From Asterias amurensis (lineage: Eukaryota > Echinodermata > Asteroidea > Forcipulatida > Asteriidae), in the NCBI RefSeq assembly GCF_032118995.1, contig NC_092663.1:1550001-1614000 (forward strand): a stretch of 64,000 nt of DNA. The letters run 5' to 3'. Positions 1 through 49,214 of the stretch are shown in pieces. Position 1 is the first letter of the stretch. Every line of letters begins with the position of its first letter. Position numbers and translations under genes: made by a program. The notes beneath the pieces were generated by a model that saw nothing but the letters and a program-made list of their open reading frames with translations, was not told the DNA's origin and made no database searches.

Positions 1-390
1 TGGCCTAATAGTGGCTTCTTATTTATGTATAGCACTCGGTGATGATAAAAGTGCTTCAACATTCAGTATTTTCCTGCAAGGTATTCCGATTTGGCTTACA
101 AGGTGCTGTGGCGCGATATGCTGCTGATCAAGAGAGTTGTGAGGAGTTGCTTTTTATAACACTTTACTTTGGCTGCAGATTTAGCAAATGTAATTTTCAC
201 CAGTGAATGTCAAAGGTTCGTTATCATTTATGGAATGCCTAGCCTTGTTGTTATACCTCCAGGAAGCTTGGGTAGCCTCTTGGCCTTTCTTTCCATGTTC
301 TCCACATCATTCTGGTTGGAGTTCAGGTTATTATAGCTGCTTGATCTGTACAGGAAACAAACATTATAAACCAAACTTCATAAATAAAGG

Positions 391-650
391 ATAGCTCAGT
401 CTGTCAGTTGGTAGAGTGCTGCAGCCGACTGCTGCAGCCGTTTTCGCAAAACGCTATCTCGAGTTAGGACAAGTAAATGTAACTCATCCTTACTTAGGAT
501 GGGTTCAATGCGTCCTAACGTCTATGGATAAGGAACTTTTAAAACTCGTCCCAAGTCCTAAGATTAGTCCTAAGTCCTAAGGAGTTTGGTGAAATCGAAG
601 GCTGGTCAATTAATCATGGTAATCTGTAGTTCATTGGTTCAAGTCCCAAT
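391..650 (+). repeat. tRNA-derived SINE fragment interrupted by an insertion
   Basis: A box A-like stretch (TAGCTCAG...AGTTGGTAGAG) at 392-417 and a box B-like stretch (GGTTCAAGTCCC) near 637-648 are separated by about 220 bp instead of the usual 30-40. The gap holds a palindromic element of the CTAACTC family. Confidence 0.6.
428..604. repeat. Palindromic CTAACTC-family element (copy 1)
   Basis: Imperfect inverted repeat built of AGTTAGGAC / GTCCTAA units, with TTTCGCAAAA and GGTGAAATCGA-like ends. Related copies occur at about 32672-32820, 47285-47455, 50202-50320 and 58525-58655. Confidence 0.6.
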
Positions 651-1036
651 CAAATCTTCTTTGTTCAACTCCAAATTAAAATAAGAAGTTGTGAAAGTAA
701 AACCATTATTATAAAGAGTGTCACAAAATGTCACAGAAAAAAACCATATACAAATCCGTTGTCACCCCCTTTTTTTAAAGACATTGTTTCAGGTTTCAAA
801 AGTAACTGATGGTAACAGGGGAAGGTAAATTGTAATAATAAACTATGAAGAATCTGAATTTTAATGTGATTATCAACTCAGGTTTCAAAAATAAAGGTAC
901 GGAGCGTTAGAGTTAAAAACACAGTTGATTTTGCAGCATAATATTTCATGCATTTAACAGAAACAACAAAAGAATCTGCATAGCAGGGTTTACAACAACA
1001 AAAATTACAAAAACAAAAACAGAACCAAAAAAATAC

Positions 1037-39037
<38,001 letters not shown>

Positions 39038-39656
39038 GTTTGTTCTTTAGTTCTCAGTTCTGCAGTAAAGGAATGTAGCCCAGTTTCAATCTTTGTTGAT
39101 ATTTGACACAAACTACACACTCAATATTGTTGCAATGTCAATGTCACTGAGTCAGTGCTAATGTAATTCAATGGGATTTTATGCACACAGCCGGCGATTT
39201 TCTGCACATCATCATCGGGTATAAAAACATAAGTTTCACCCTTAAATCGCCGATATTGAGACGTCAGAAGAGTCTACGGACGCCGTGGATTCCTCAGCAC
39301 CGACATGGCAGGATTTCAGCGGCAGTTTACGACACTTTTGTTGATAAATTTGCTATTTACACTGCAAAGTCGGCTAGACTTCACAGAGTATCCACCTACT
39401 TTTTGCCACTGAGCTAAATGAATGACATCATGTGCTGTTTAACAATTCTCGCGAGGTTTACGAAAGCTCATTTAATTTATTTCAGTTATTCACTAAAAAT
39501 CCGTTTAAACTAAAATAAAATCTCAAATTCTTTACCCAAATTCTACCTGCAATATTTTTTTATATTTTCAGACGAAAATACAATCTTTTACTGAAAACAA
39601 ATTGTAAATATTGTCTGAGATTCTCGTTTGCCTGTCACGTGGCAAATAAATTAAAG
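39038..39656. promoter_or_regulatory. Candidate bidirectional promoter between KIF5 and DCTN2
   Basis: Only 619 bp separate the two start codons, and both genes need a promoter here. Visible elements: TCTCGCGAGG at 39447-39456 (close to the TCTCGCGAGA element of CpG-type bidirectional promoters), an E-box CACGTG at 39636-39641, and AAGATGGCGG spanning the DCTN2 start (YY1-like). No TATA box is evident. Upstream ATG-containing open frames are short. Shared use is inference from spacing. Confidence 0.75.
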
Positions 39657-39692
39657 ATGGCGGACCCAAAATACGCAAATTTGCCGGGAATC
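39657..39692 (+). CDS. DCTN2: DCTN2 exon 1, residues 1-12
   Basis: Encodes MADPKYANLPGI, the dynamitin N terminus. Donor GTAAGT, phase 0. Confidence 0.95.
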
Positions 39693-42600
39693 GTAAGTAA
39701 ATCGACGTGAAAATGCTGATTAAGAACATATTTTTAGTCTGTTTTTTGAATGTGTATCGTTTATAAGAATAAGAGGAATAAGCTGCTCCATTTTCGTGCT
39801 TAGTGGGTCATTTTTCGACTTTTTATGACAGGTTTTAGATTTGTACGTGTGGGCGCGGCGCACAGCCTCGGGGGAAGCAGGGCGGTTCGGCAGTTGTGTA
39901 CCGAGTGTACGGCACGTGAGGCCGGTGTCTTTCGGCCCCATCATGTCAATAGCCACACTGTTCTCGTAGTTTATACCAACTCGACCTCATGACCAACCGT
40001 ACTTTTTCTGGATCAAAACGGATTTCATACTTTTGTTTATTTTAAATTTTAAATGTGTTCAGCTTGCTAGCTCAGACTCAGACTTCAGAGGTCTTCTATT
40101 CAGTGATTAATTTCAAATAAATTAGGTAATAAAGAGAAAATATTATAGATAATAATTTAATAAATTAAATAAACTATTTAAACAAAAATTGTGTCTTTGG
40201 ATGATGTTGAATGCAAAGCTCAAACTATATCACATTCCCAAGCAAGTTTGTGCTTAACATGAATGTGAGAACATAGTTAACTTCATTGATTTAATTTTAG
40301 TCTTTTTACAGAAAAAGATGACAATTGACATTGATATTTTTATAAATTAAAAGAATTATTGAATAACAAACAAGTTTTAAAAATGTCCATGTTCTGTTTT
40401 TTTAAAGGATACCCAACCGGACTTGTACGAGACGAATGATCTCCCGGAGGATGACCAGCAGCATGGCGGGGTAAGGCATTCAAGTCAAAAATACAAGTCA
40501 TTGGGTTGGATGATTACGATTAATGTTTAATATAAGACTTATTTAAAACTTGGTAGTAATCCTACAAGAATAAGTTAAGAGTGAGAGAACTCTAGTTTTC
40601 TTCCAAATGAAAACAAGAGCATGCTCATCACATTATTTAGAAAGTTACTAGAATAGAAATATGCATTTTCTTTTGCTGGCAGTACACTGTGAATGTATCA
40701 AAGAAGTTGTTGTTAAAACAAAATGTTGATTATTTTTTCTTCTTCAACAGGAAGAGTTGATGAGTGAGAGTGTTGAACAACTCAATGTGGACCCAAATGT
40801 TGCCTTTGGCAAATTCAAAGACAAGAAGTTATTGAGCGGTAAAATAGGTGAGACACAGTGACTTCTTCCACTTATTGCATTTTTATGAACACAGCAGAGT
40901 CCACAGTCCTTTATTTTACTTGTTCACAACAAGACTTGACCATTGTTTTTATTAATTGTTTGTATTTGAAAGAGCCATTTCGCCAAACCTGGATTTAAAT
41001 GAATTGAGTCAACTGCATAACCAATGTAAAGTTGCCCATTGCAGGCCTGACACTTCACGGAGGAAACGGAGGCAATTGCCTCCGTTGCCCCTTGCCATTG
41101 CCTTGGTGCCCTTGAAATGCTCCAGCAGAAATTGACAATTTCCTCATAGGGTGCCCTTTGCCAAAGAGAAAATGCCTTGGTGCCCTTGCCCTTTCAAAAA
41201 CGAATCATACAGGCCTGCCATTGTCTTACTTTCATTTGTTTCAGATTTCTCTGATCGTGTCAGCCACTCTAGGAGGACTGGATACTATGTGCCAAGAACA
41301 GAGTATGAAATTGTAAGTACATCAAGGAATAATGACTTACAGTTAAAACAACCTACATGGGATTGTATTGTCAGATACTTTTACAGGCCTTCAACTTGTC
41401 GAACCACAGCAATGGACCCTTCCCATGAAATATGCTAATTACATTCACGCATGCGTACAGACCCTGTTGGTTGGCAAACCCCATAGAGTTGTGCACTAAG
41501 CAGACGCGCAATCGCGTCTGCGTCACGCACCCATTAGCCATGTACAAAACAGCGCGATGTTCCCTCATTTTGCCAACCAAAACGTTAGTGCGCATGCGCT
41601 ATGTGCAATTTACATATTTCATGGGAAGGGTCTATTGACTTGGTGCCCTTTGCTTTTGTTGTGAAAGGCCTGGAATTACAGGGAGGCCATTGCCTCTGTT
41701 GCCCTTGCTCTTTGCCTCGGTGCCCCTTCAGAAGTTTCCCATAGACTTTAAAATAAATTCCTTTGGCTGTACCTTATACAAACTGAAAATGGCCTAGCCC
41801 TCTCAAAATTGAAATTCCAGGCCTTTTGTGGTGCCCTTAGCAAAATTAAAACAAGTTTGTCCATATAGAAGTGCCCACAACCAAAGGAAAATTGATGTGC
41901 CCCTTCAAGAAAGAAATTCAAAGCCTGTACTTATCTTCTAAAACACACCCATCGAGTGGAAATTAAAACAAGAACTGTTTTTGGTTTCCGCAGCTTGAGG
42001 ATGGCACAGAGGTTAAAGAGACACCTGTGCAGAAATTCCAGAGATTACAGCATGAGATTCGAGAGCTGTCTGATGAGGTTGAACAACTCAAGGTAAGCAG
42101 TACAATACTGCTTAGCAGTGATAATCTAGCTTAGCAGTATGCCGTTACCAGCTAATAGACTAAAGCTATTGTACAAAAGTCTGTTTATTTTCACTGGTTA
42201 CCTTTCAATTTTTGGGTCATTCCGTGTCAAATCACCCAATGGGTTAAACCCTACCCTCTTCAAATTTGCTCAAATTTTTTTTATGGGGTAATATTGGCTC
42301 AACAAGCTCAAATTTCAATTTTCAGCTCTATCCGATAAACGGTTTTCGCGCTACGACATGCTCTTTCTCGTTGATTTCGGTCAAATAGCGCCTGACCTCT
42401 GACATTCAAATGACCATAAATCGGTAATCTTTGGGTCAAATTGGTTGAAATTGGTGTCTTTGAAAAGGAAATTGTGTAAGCTTTCCAAATATGTCTTTAT
42501 TTTTTTTGTAGGAACATGTTTAGGTATGATAACCTTTTGACCTCTACTTTGACCTTGAATTTGACCTTGTGGATCACGTGATCTGGAGATGAACTTCGGT

Positions 42601-45600
42601 GAAAATTTACCCCCATATGTTTTCCCCACAATATCAAAAAATTAGAGTTATAATATTTTTGGCTTGCCTTCAAGCTCCATTCAAAGTTGCCCTACTGGCC
42701 TATTCCTACGCAAAGTACATGTACATAACATACATGTCCATACGTATGTATATCAAGTGAGACTAGTGGACCTCTAGCAACATCATGATATACATATGTA
42801 CGGCCATGTATGTAATGTACATGTACTTTGAATAGGAATAGGCAAGTAGGGCAACTTTGAGCGGAGCCTGAAAGCAAGCCAAAATTATTATATCTCTATT
42901 TTTTTTATATTGTTGAGAAAACATATGGGAGTAAATTTTCACCAAAGTTCATCTCCAGATCACGTGATCCACAAGGTCAAATCCAAGGTCAAAGTAAAGG
43001 TCAAAAGGTTACTAAACCTAAACATGTTCCTACAAATAAAGTAATGGCAGATTTGGAAAGCTTATGCCATTTCCTTTCAAAAGACACCAATTTCAACAAA
43101 TTTGACCCAATGGTTACCGATTTATGGTTGTTTGAATGTCAGAGGTCAGGCGCATTTTGACCGAAATCAACGAGAAAGTGCATGCCGTAGCACGAAAACC
43201 GTTTATCGGATAGAGCTGAAAATTGAAATTTGAGCTTGTTGAGCCATTATTACCCCATAACAAAAATTTGAGCAAATTTAAAAAGGGTAGGGTTTAAAAT
43301 TGTGGGTTTTTTTGGGTGATTTGACACGGAATGACCCTTTTACTAAGCAAATTCTTTTGTTAAGTGAACCGCTCTACTCTGCAAACTCTATTTCATTTGT
43401 ACGTAGTTATTGCAGTTCCTGGGTCCAATTTCTCAGAGCTGCTTAAAAAAAAACACAAAAAGTAGAGCAAGAACAACATTAAACGTCTACTAGATTAAGG
43501 TTACCATCCAAAACATCATGTAACATGTAATATTTGTGACTGGTATCCAGTTTAATTTTGCTAAGCAGAAACTTGTTAAGAAGCACTATTGCCTACTTAA
43601 GCAGCTATAAATTGTCAGTGAAGGTCTAATGGTAAATAGTAAAGACATTTTATAAACTAAAACCCTCAACTGTTTGGTGTTTTGATATTTGACAGCAAAC
43701 GGCAGATGATTCCAAGTCTTCCAGTGTGACTCCATCCGTTATGGTGGAGCAGGTTGGATCTCTACAGGAGCAGCTATATGGCCTTCACTTAGAGAAGATC
43801 CTTGGATCCGATGCTATGGTGGAAGCTGCCGACCCGCAAGGAACTCTACCAAAGTAAGATGGCGGTCAGGTTTTCTCTCCTTCTACCTCTGGGACCCCGG
43901 TTTGAATCACGCCGGGACCCCGGTTTGAATCACGCCAGGACCCCGGTTTGAATCACGCCGGGACCCCGGTTTGAATCACGCCGGGACCCCTGTTTACTCA
44001 TGCCGGGGACATTATGGGTGGATTGGGCTTTCAGTGTAAAACATTGTGAGAAACGGCTCCCTCTGAAGTGACGTAGTTTTCAAGAAAGAAGTAATTTTCC
44101 ACGAATTTGATTTCGAGACCTCGGAATCAAGCATCTGAAAGCACACAATTTCATGTGACAAGGGTGTTTTTCTTTCATTATTATCTCAAAACTTTGACGA
44201 CCAATTGAGCTCAAATTTTCACTGGTTTGTTATTTTATGCATATGTTGATATGTGATACACCAAGTGAGAAGACTGGTCTTTGACAATAACCTATAGTGT
44301 CCAGTGTCTTTAATATCCTATCTCTTACCCTCATTGCAGGAAGCTCATCAACCAGCTTGAGGCCTATAAGAATCTCAGTGTGCAATCATCAGGAGCAACT
44401 CCATCCAAGTCCGGCCAGGCAACCAAGGATGGCTGTATCACATATGAGCTTCACTACACTCCAGAACAAGCCAAGTTTTCCCAGCTCTCCAAGGTGAATA
44501 TATATTGTTATTCTTCAGCATAGTGTGTAATTCTGTAATTTCTCACACAAATATTTTTTACAGTTATGAGCATGTTCGATAAAGCAAATTTGATGGAAAA
44601 TAGATATTAAATTGAATTGAATTGAATTGGTGGTCTCCATGAATGTGTTGCTCAGGTAGCGGAGCTGGAGCAGAGGCTAGCTGGCTTAGAGGCAGTTATT
44701 GGAGAAGATCCCAAGAAACTGGTAAGAAATATCTCTTCTTTTGTGGTTACATTTCTTCCACCATCATTTTCATTGTTCATGTTTACTCTTTACTTGTATT
44801 GTACAACTAGAAGTTTGTCCTCAAGATTCTGACTCTTTGTATTGTGAGTCTGGAAATAGATGTTTCATTGAATTGGGAGTCGAATTGAAGTGTACTCGTG
44901 TATCAAAACAGGGTTTTTAAAACTTCACAATTAAAGTAACTAAACGATTCACCCATGTTTACTTCTGCACCCTTTCGTTAAAACTTTGTTATGATTTTTG
45001 TTGACAGTCTTTTATTACGGCTGACACAACCTCCAAGACTCTTATGGTAAGTATGAAAAATGACAACTTTTCATTTAATGAATTTAACAATTTGAAAACT
45101 ATTCTAAAAATGCTACCTTCATTACACTGTTTTTTTTTCCATTGATATCCAAGCGTTTAATAAATAATTTCTATGCTGTAAGCAATTTAGTGTTTTAACA
45201 GCTAACAACATCACGACATGACGATTCTTTTTAACAGGGAGCAGTGAGCCAGCTTCAGACACAGATGAATCTTCTTGACCCCGTCCAGGTGGACCACGTT
45301 GACGCTCGCATCCAGAGTCTCCTTCAACATCTGAATCAGGTCAAAGAGAAGAAGAAGACTGCTGAGGAAGCTGGCAAGGAAAGCAAGGTCAGGGGTCAAA
45401 CTCTAAGTAAATTACTAAAGTAACGAGTGTTTATCGAGCGAGCTTTCGGATGTTGGTAGAACAGGTTTTCGTTGATTCAACAAAGCCTAAAATATTGATT
45501 CAAATGAAAACAGTTGAATGCACGCTGAATACTGTGTCAGCTATGTCAGGGGTGAAACTAAAATATGACCGTGTCTGAATTGGCGGCTTTGGCTACGTTT

Positions 45601-48600
45601 ATGGCTGGATCGCTGTGTCATCATGCATTGAAGTATAGGATGTCCTTAGCAACAGCCTTAACCACTTTTCATAGCTGTAGCTGTTGACGCCAATATGGAT
45701 ACTGTCTAACCAGTGTTAACCAAGCAAGCTGTCGGATTTCAGAAGAACGGTTTTTCTTGTGAATTCATTCAATCTAGTTTGTTTCAACTTTAAACAATGT
45801 TGTTTTGATGATCAATCAAAACAAACCTGCGGTAGGGTTTGGACCTATGAACTGCAAGTTATAACAGATTTCTAGTGTCTTAATAATATAAAAACGTTCA
45901 TTGTTTTGTGTGATAAGAAGAACACGACCGGGATTCGAACCCAAGTCACGACTGGGATTCAAACTCAACGCTTTTTAGGCGGACTTTGAGTTTGTTTCCC
46001 CGGACCACTCAACCTCACTACCTACATAAATGTATGAACATATTTTTGCTGAATCATTTATTTGCTTACCTCCTATGTTCAGGAGCTTTCTGATAGTATG
46101 GAAATAAAGGTATATTCAGTCCCATCACTAAGAATAAAATGAGTTTTGCATGATTCATGGTGATCATTTTTAAGAAAACTATTATTTAAAATATGGAAAC
46201 CATATCAAACATTTCATCCCAAAAGAGGTCATTTATTAACAAGGTGTGACCTGCAACTCCCATTAATTCATCTTTGTTTACAAATAATTTTGTGTTCTTA
46301 AAAATCAATCCTGCTTTTGAAGGTTGATATTTCGCTTTGATTTAATTTAATGTCTTGGATTTTGCTGTGGAATGTGTGGTTGATTGGTTTATTGGGACAT
46401 TTTTTTTTTTTTTGTGAGGTGGTGTTAATTTTCACATCAAATGCAACCTTGATCCCGAGCATGTTCCTGCATATTTCTTTTCAAGAATTAACACAAAATT
46501 GTTTTAAAATGTATTATTATTACTGTATTATTTTCAATTCTTGGTATTCCATGCTTTTGGTGATAGGTCATACTATTTGATTGAATCATTGTGCTTTTAT
46601 TTCAAATTTCAATCATTACCAAATATTTATAAAATGTCAGTGGTTCATTGCACTTTCACAGGGCTAAAAAACCTGGCGCTCACTCGCTCCCTCAAAGATT
46701 GGTTACCATGGAAATTGATTAGAATCCCCAGGGAAATTAGCCCAAGTCGAGTCTTGCATTCATTCCCCCTAACACCTTACCCCATCGTGCTTGAGCGAGG
46801 ATCGTAGCGCAGTGTGTTTACACAATGAGTTCAGAATCAGATTAGTATGCTTGACAAGTTCCAAAACACGGACCTCACAATTGTCTGGAGAATCTGCTTG
46901 TGATCCAATTTTGTCGTCAAGAATATAAAAGCTGGAAAATTCTACTCATTGAAATGTTGTCTCAATATTCCCATAGCTATTTATTGGGGGACAAATCTGG
47001 AAAAAGAAATTCTCTTCAAAATTTGGTCTCAAGATTCCTAACGCTGTGTAGTGAAAAACAAGTCTGAACAAATTATTTTCTAAAGAATGTAAGTTTGTTG
47101 AGTTTGTTTCACAGTTGACACAGACATTCTTAGAACTGTATAATTGAAAATTTCTGAACATGTTTTTCTGTAAAGAGATTTTTGATTATCAGCAACAGTC
47201 ACTTGAAACAATGGTTCACTTGCAAAATAAGCTTAGTCCAGTATTTGTGTATACATAAATTGGGCTTTCATATCTAACAACCCAGCCGTCATTTTCGCAA
47301 AACTCTTCCTAACTTCAGACTATTCTTAGGACTTAGGACGAGTCTCAACCCTGCACTGTAGCAAGCAGACCTTAAGATTATTCCTAAGTTAGGAAGAGTT
47401 ACTCGTCCTAACTCGAGATAAGACGAGTCCTAACTCTTTGTGAAATCGACGGCTGGTTTGTTTCAATCACTGGAATTTCTTTAAGCCACTTTTTCCTCAG
47501 GTCATTGGCAAATTTTTATGTCTCAGTAATTCTTTTCAATAAACAAAACAAAAATGTGATTTTCTTTGAAGTCTAACTGACAATTATTTGGTTTTCCTTT
47601 TGTTAGATTTCTGAGCTGTATGACATGGTGGAGAAATGGGATGGTATTGCAGATACTGTACCTTCCGTTGTAGAACGTCTACAAGCACTTAAAGATCTCC
47701 ATGAACAAGGTATGTCTGAAGATGTTTCATCCTGGCTCATACTGAAGTCTAATGTGTAGAGACTTGACTCTAAATCACCTCAATAGACTGCAAGTCTCTA
47801 TAACTGGTGTTGAACTTCACTCTAGAAGGGGCACAGCAATTTTCCTCTGATTAAGGTACACTTCTAACGAGGAAAATGTAAAATTTGTTTTGGAACTTTG
47901 CTGAGGACACTACAGCAAAAGCTGTACCCTGGCATTTGCTGTGGGTGCCGTGGGTTATTTGGACCAGTGGAAGTGTGCGAGTCTGTTTTCTTCACACATT
48001 TTAAGCCATTGTGATTTCATATTCACGACCTTATGGAGACCGAGACCAAAACAAACAGGTTACCGTAGGGCAACCTCGCTACCATGTGCAGCGCGTAGTA
48101 TCACGCTAGCTCTGCGTACGTCTCTAACCCCTGAGAGGGAAGCTCCGATCCGTGTCTTTGATTGGCTATCATATACGTGCAAAATATGAAACGCTGTATG
48201 TCTTCAAAAAGCTCTTTATGCCAATGCAAGTTTATGACTTTTATTACACACAGCGCATCCAGCCCGTGCGCGACTAACGCCCAACACAGAGAAGATCAAT
48301 CACAGGATTAATTGTAATATCCCATATATTTGGATATTTTGAAGTCACACTTCCAGGGCTTATGATCGAGCAAGGCATACTGGGAAAAAATGGCGCGGCG
48401 AGACCCATCACCCCTGGGAACGAGGTTGACCGTAGGGGTATTCTAAAGACTGGGGTGTTCCACAAGAAGTTTTGAGATTTGGTTGCAGACTTGGGTTGGT
48501 AGTCAAGGAACTAGACCAACACTCCATCTATTTCTCTATTCCTTTTTTTTATTATGACAGCATTGCAGTTCAGTCAGGCTCTTAGTCATCTAGATACAGC

Positions 48601-49214
48601 ACAGCAGCAGTTGACATCAAACCTCAACAATCAGGACACACTACTCAAAGAGGTAAGTCGCTAAATTCACACTTTTCAAAGAGGTATGTGACCACAGAGT
48701 CACAAAAAAAGTGTAAAATTATTACCTTTCAAACTTTCGGGACGTGAGGCATTGCATGGTGAGGTATTAATCAATGTATTTCGTTTGTGGTAACACCATG
48801 TGTATATCGGGAGACTTCTATTGCACCACAGAATAAATTTTTGGAATTCGGGAGACTTCTCGTTTTGAAAAACTTACACATTGACAAACCAAACATCAGT
48901 CTGCTTGGTGTGGTGGTTCATTCACTCCTTTAATCTCTGTGGACCTGGGTTCTATTCCCAACTGGCCCTAATTTCATAGAGCTGCTTTAACTCATACAGT
49001 AGCTGAGCAAAAACACAATTATGCTTTCTCTGAGGGAAAATTTACTTTTGTTTGTGTGTACAAAACACTGAGCTGTATTCCTAAAACCATCATTACTTTA
49101 CCAACTTGTCTTTGGTTTTTTTTTCAGCTGAGGGATTCGTTCGGCGCAAACATGGCTGCCATCCAAGCTAACTGCCAATCATTGGAGGAACGGATGAGCA
49201 AATTCCAGAAGTAA
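39657..49214 (+). CDS. DCTN2: Dynactin subunit 2 (p50 dynamitin), whole gene
   Basis: Dynamitin is a shoulder subunit of dynactin, the activator that lets cytoplasmic dynein carry cargo to microtubule minus ends. Exons: 39657-39692, 40408-40470, 40751-40847, 41245-41312, 41994-42092, 43696-43853, 44340-44493, 44656-44721, 45008-45046, 45238-45387, 46083-46109, 47607-47709, 48561-48652, 49128-49214. All are GT-AG and in phase, giving 412 residues (family about 400-406). The N terminus MADPKYANLPGI matches human almost exactly. Conserved blocks include DLPEDDQ, SRRTGYYVPRTEYE, ITYELHY and the C-terminal coiled coils. The ATG sits in an AAGATGG context. The slight excess length is partly the 9-residue microexon. 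Confidence 0.96.
40408..40470 (+). CDS. DCTN2: DCTN2 exon 2, residues 13-33
   Basis: Encodes DTQPDLYETNDLPEDDQQ and two Gly residues; matches the PDVYETSDLPEDDQ motif of vertebrates. Confidence 0.95.
40751..40847 (+). CDS. DCTN2: DCTN2 exon 3, residues 34-65
   Basis: Encodes EELMSESVEQLNVDPNVAFG then KFKDKKLLSGKI. Donor GTGAGA after the first base of Asp66. Confidence 0.95.
41245..41312 (+). CDS. DCTN2: DCTN2 exon 4, residues 66-88
   Basis: Encodes DFSDRVSHSRRTGYYVPRTE and YEI, a hallmark dynamitin block. Donor GTAAGT. Confidence 0.96.
41994..42092 (+). CDS. DCTN2: DCTN2 exon 5, residues 89-121
   Basis: Encodes ETPVQKFQRLQHEIRELSDE; matches the ETPQQKYQRLLHEVQEL coiled-coil start. Acceptor CGCAG, donor GTAAGC. 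Confidence 0.96.
42214..43337. repeat. 1.12-kb foldback element in DCTN2 intron 5
   Basis: GGGTCATTCCGTGTCAAATC at 42214 is the complement of the sequence ending at 43337, and pairing continues through arms of roughly 500 bp to a centre near 42775. The arms include AGGTCA-type half sites and an ACATGTAC-rich centre. No coding frame is shared by the arms. Confidence 0.92.
43696..43853 (+). CDS. DCTN2: DCTN2 exon 6, residues 122-173
   Basis: Encodes QVGSLQEQLYGLHLEKILGS and surrounding sequence, aligning with LKQQLVASHLEKLLGPDA. Donor GTAAGA splits Lys174. Confidence 0.95.
43891..44008 (+). repeat. 23-bp tandem array built on a tRNA box B-like motif
   Basis: GGGACCCCGGTTTGAATCAC plus GCC is repeated four times, with a fifth decayed unit. 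Each unit contains GGTTTGAATC, close to the pol III box B. In DCTN2 intron 6. Confidence 0.85.
44030..44313 (+). repeat. TTAA-family MITE-like element, 5-prime truncated
   Basis: Starts inside the family (GTAAAACATTGTGAGAAACG) and ends CAGTGTCTTTAA, 26 bp before DCTN2 exon 7. Confidence 0.85.
44340..44493 (+). CDS. DCTN2: DCTN2 exon 7, residues 174-225
   Basis: Encodes KLINQLEAYKNLSVQSSGAT, then DGCITYELHYTPEQAKFSQL; matches the VTYELHSRPEQDKFSQ block. Donor GTGAAT. Confidence 0.96.
44656..44721 (+). CDS. DCTN2: DCTN2 exon 8, residues 226-247
   Basis: Encodes VAELEQRLAGLEAVIGEDPK plus KL; matches AKVAELEKRLTELETAV. Phase 0 at both ends. Confidence 0.95.
45008..45046 (+). CDS. DCTN2: DCTN2 exon 9, residues 248-260
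   Basis: 39-nt exon encoding SFITADTTSKTLM. Phase 0 at both ends; acceptor TGACAG, donor GTAAGT. Confidence 0.88.
45238..45387 (+). CDS. DCTN2: DCTN2 exon 10, residues 261-310
   Basis: Encodes GAVSQLQTQMNLLDPVQVDH and DARIQSLLQHLNQVKEKK, matching [23 protein letters not shown]. Donor GTCAGG. Confidence 0.95.
46083..46109 (+). CDS. DCTN2: DCTN2 27-nt microexon, residues 311-319
   Basis: Encodes ELSDSMEIK in frame, with acceptor TGTTCAG and donor GTATAT, and is phase 0 on both sides. It could be constitutive or skipped without a frame change. The position lies in the variable link before the ISELYDMVEKW block. Confidence 0.7.
47607..47709 (+). CDS. DCTN2: DCTN2 exon 12, residues 320-353
   Basis: Encodes ISELYDMVEKWDGIADTVPS and ERLQALKDLHEQ, matching [20 protein letters not shown]. 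Acceptor GTTAG, donor GTATGT. Confidence 0.96.
48561..48652 (+). CDS. DCTN2: DCTN2 exon 13, residues 354-384
   Basis: Encodes LQFSQALSHLDTAQQQLTSN and NQDTLLKE, matching MQFGQLLTHLDTTQQMIANS. Donor GTAAGT. Confidence 0.96.
49128..49214 (+). CDS. DCTN2: DCTN2 exon 14 with stop codon, residues 385-412
   Basis: Encodes LRDSFGANMAAIQANCQSLE and ends ERMSKFQK then TAA; matches the human end ASIDERMKKLGK. Confidence 0.96.
   Translation: MRDSFGANMAAIQANCQSLEERMSKFQK

Larger units (their letters stand above)
1..877. other. Sequence beyond the kinesin 3-prime end; SINE and palindromic repeats, no gene seen
   Basis: I see no supportable exon here, although a last KIF5 exon or 3-prime UTR could lie in it or beyond the window edge. 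It contains a tRNA-like SINE split by a palindromic element (separate entries). Confidence 0.5.

Noticed and set aside
42692-42945. Tyr/His-rich minus-strand frames in the centre of the 1.1-kb foldback
   Set aside because: Produced by ACATGTAC-rich palindrome sequence; not shared by both arms as protein.
46350-46807. Overlapping plus-strand frames in DCTN2 intron 11
   Set aside because: No homology, no phase-compatible splice sites, and the surrounding exons already join in frame.
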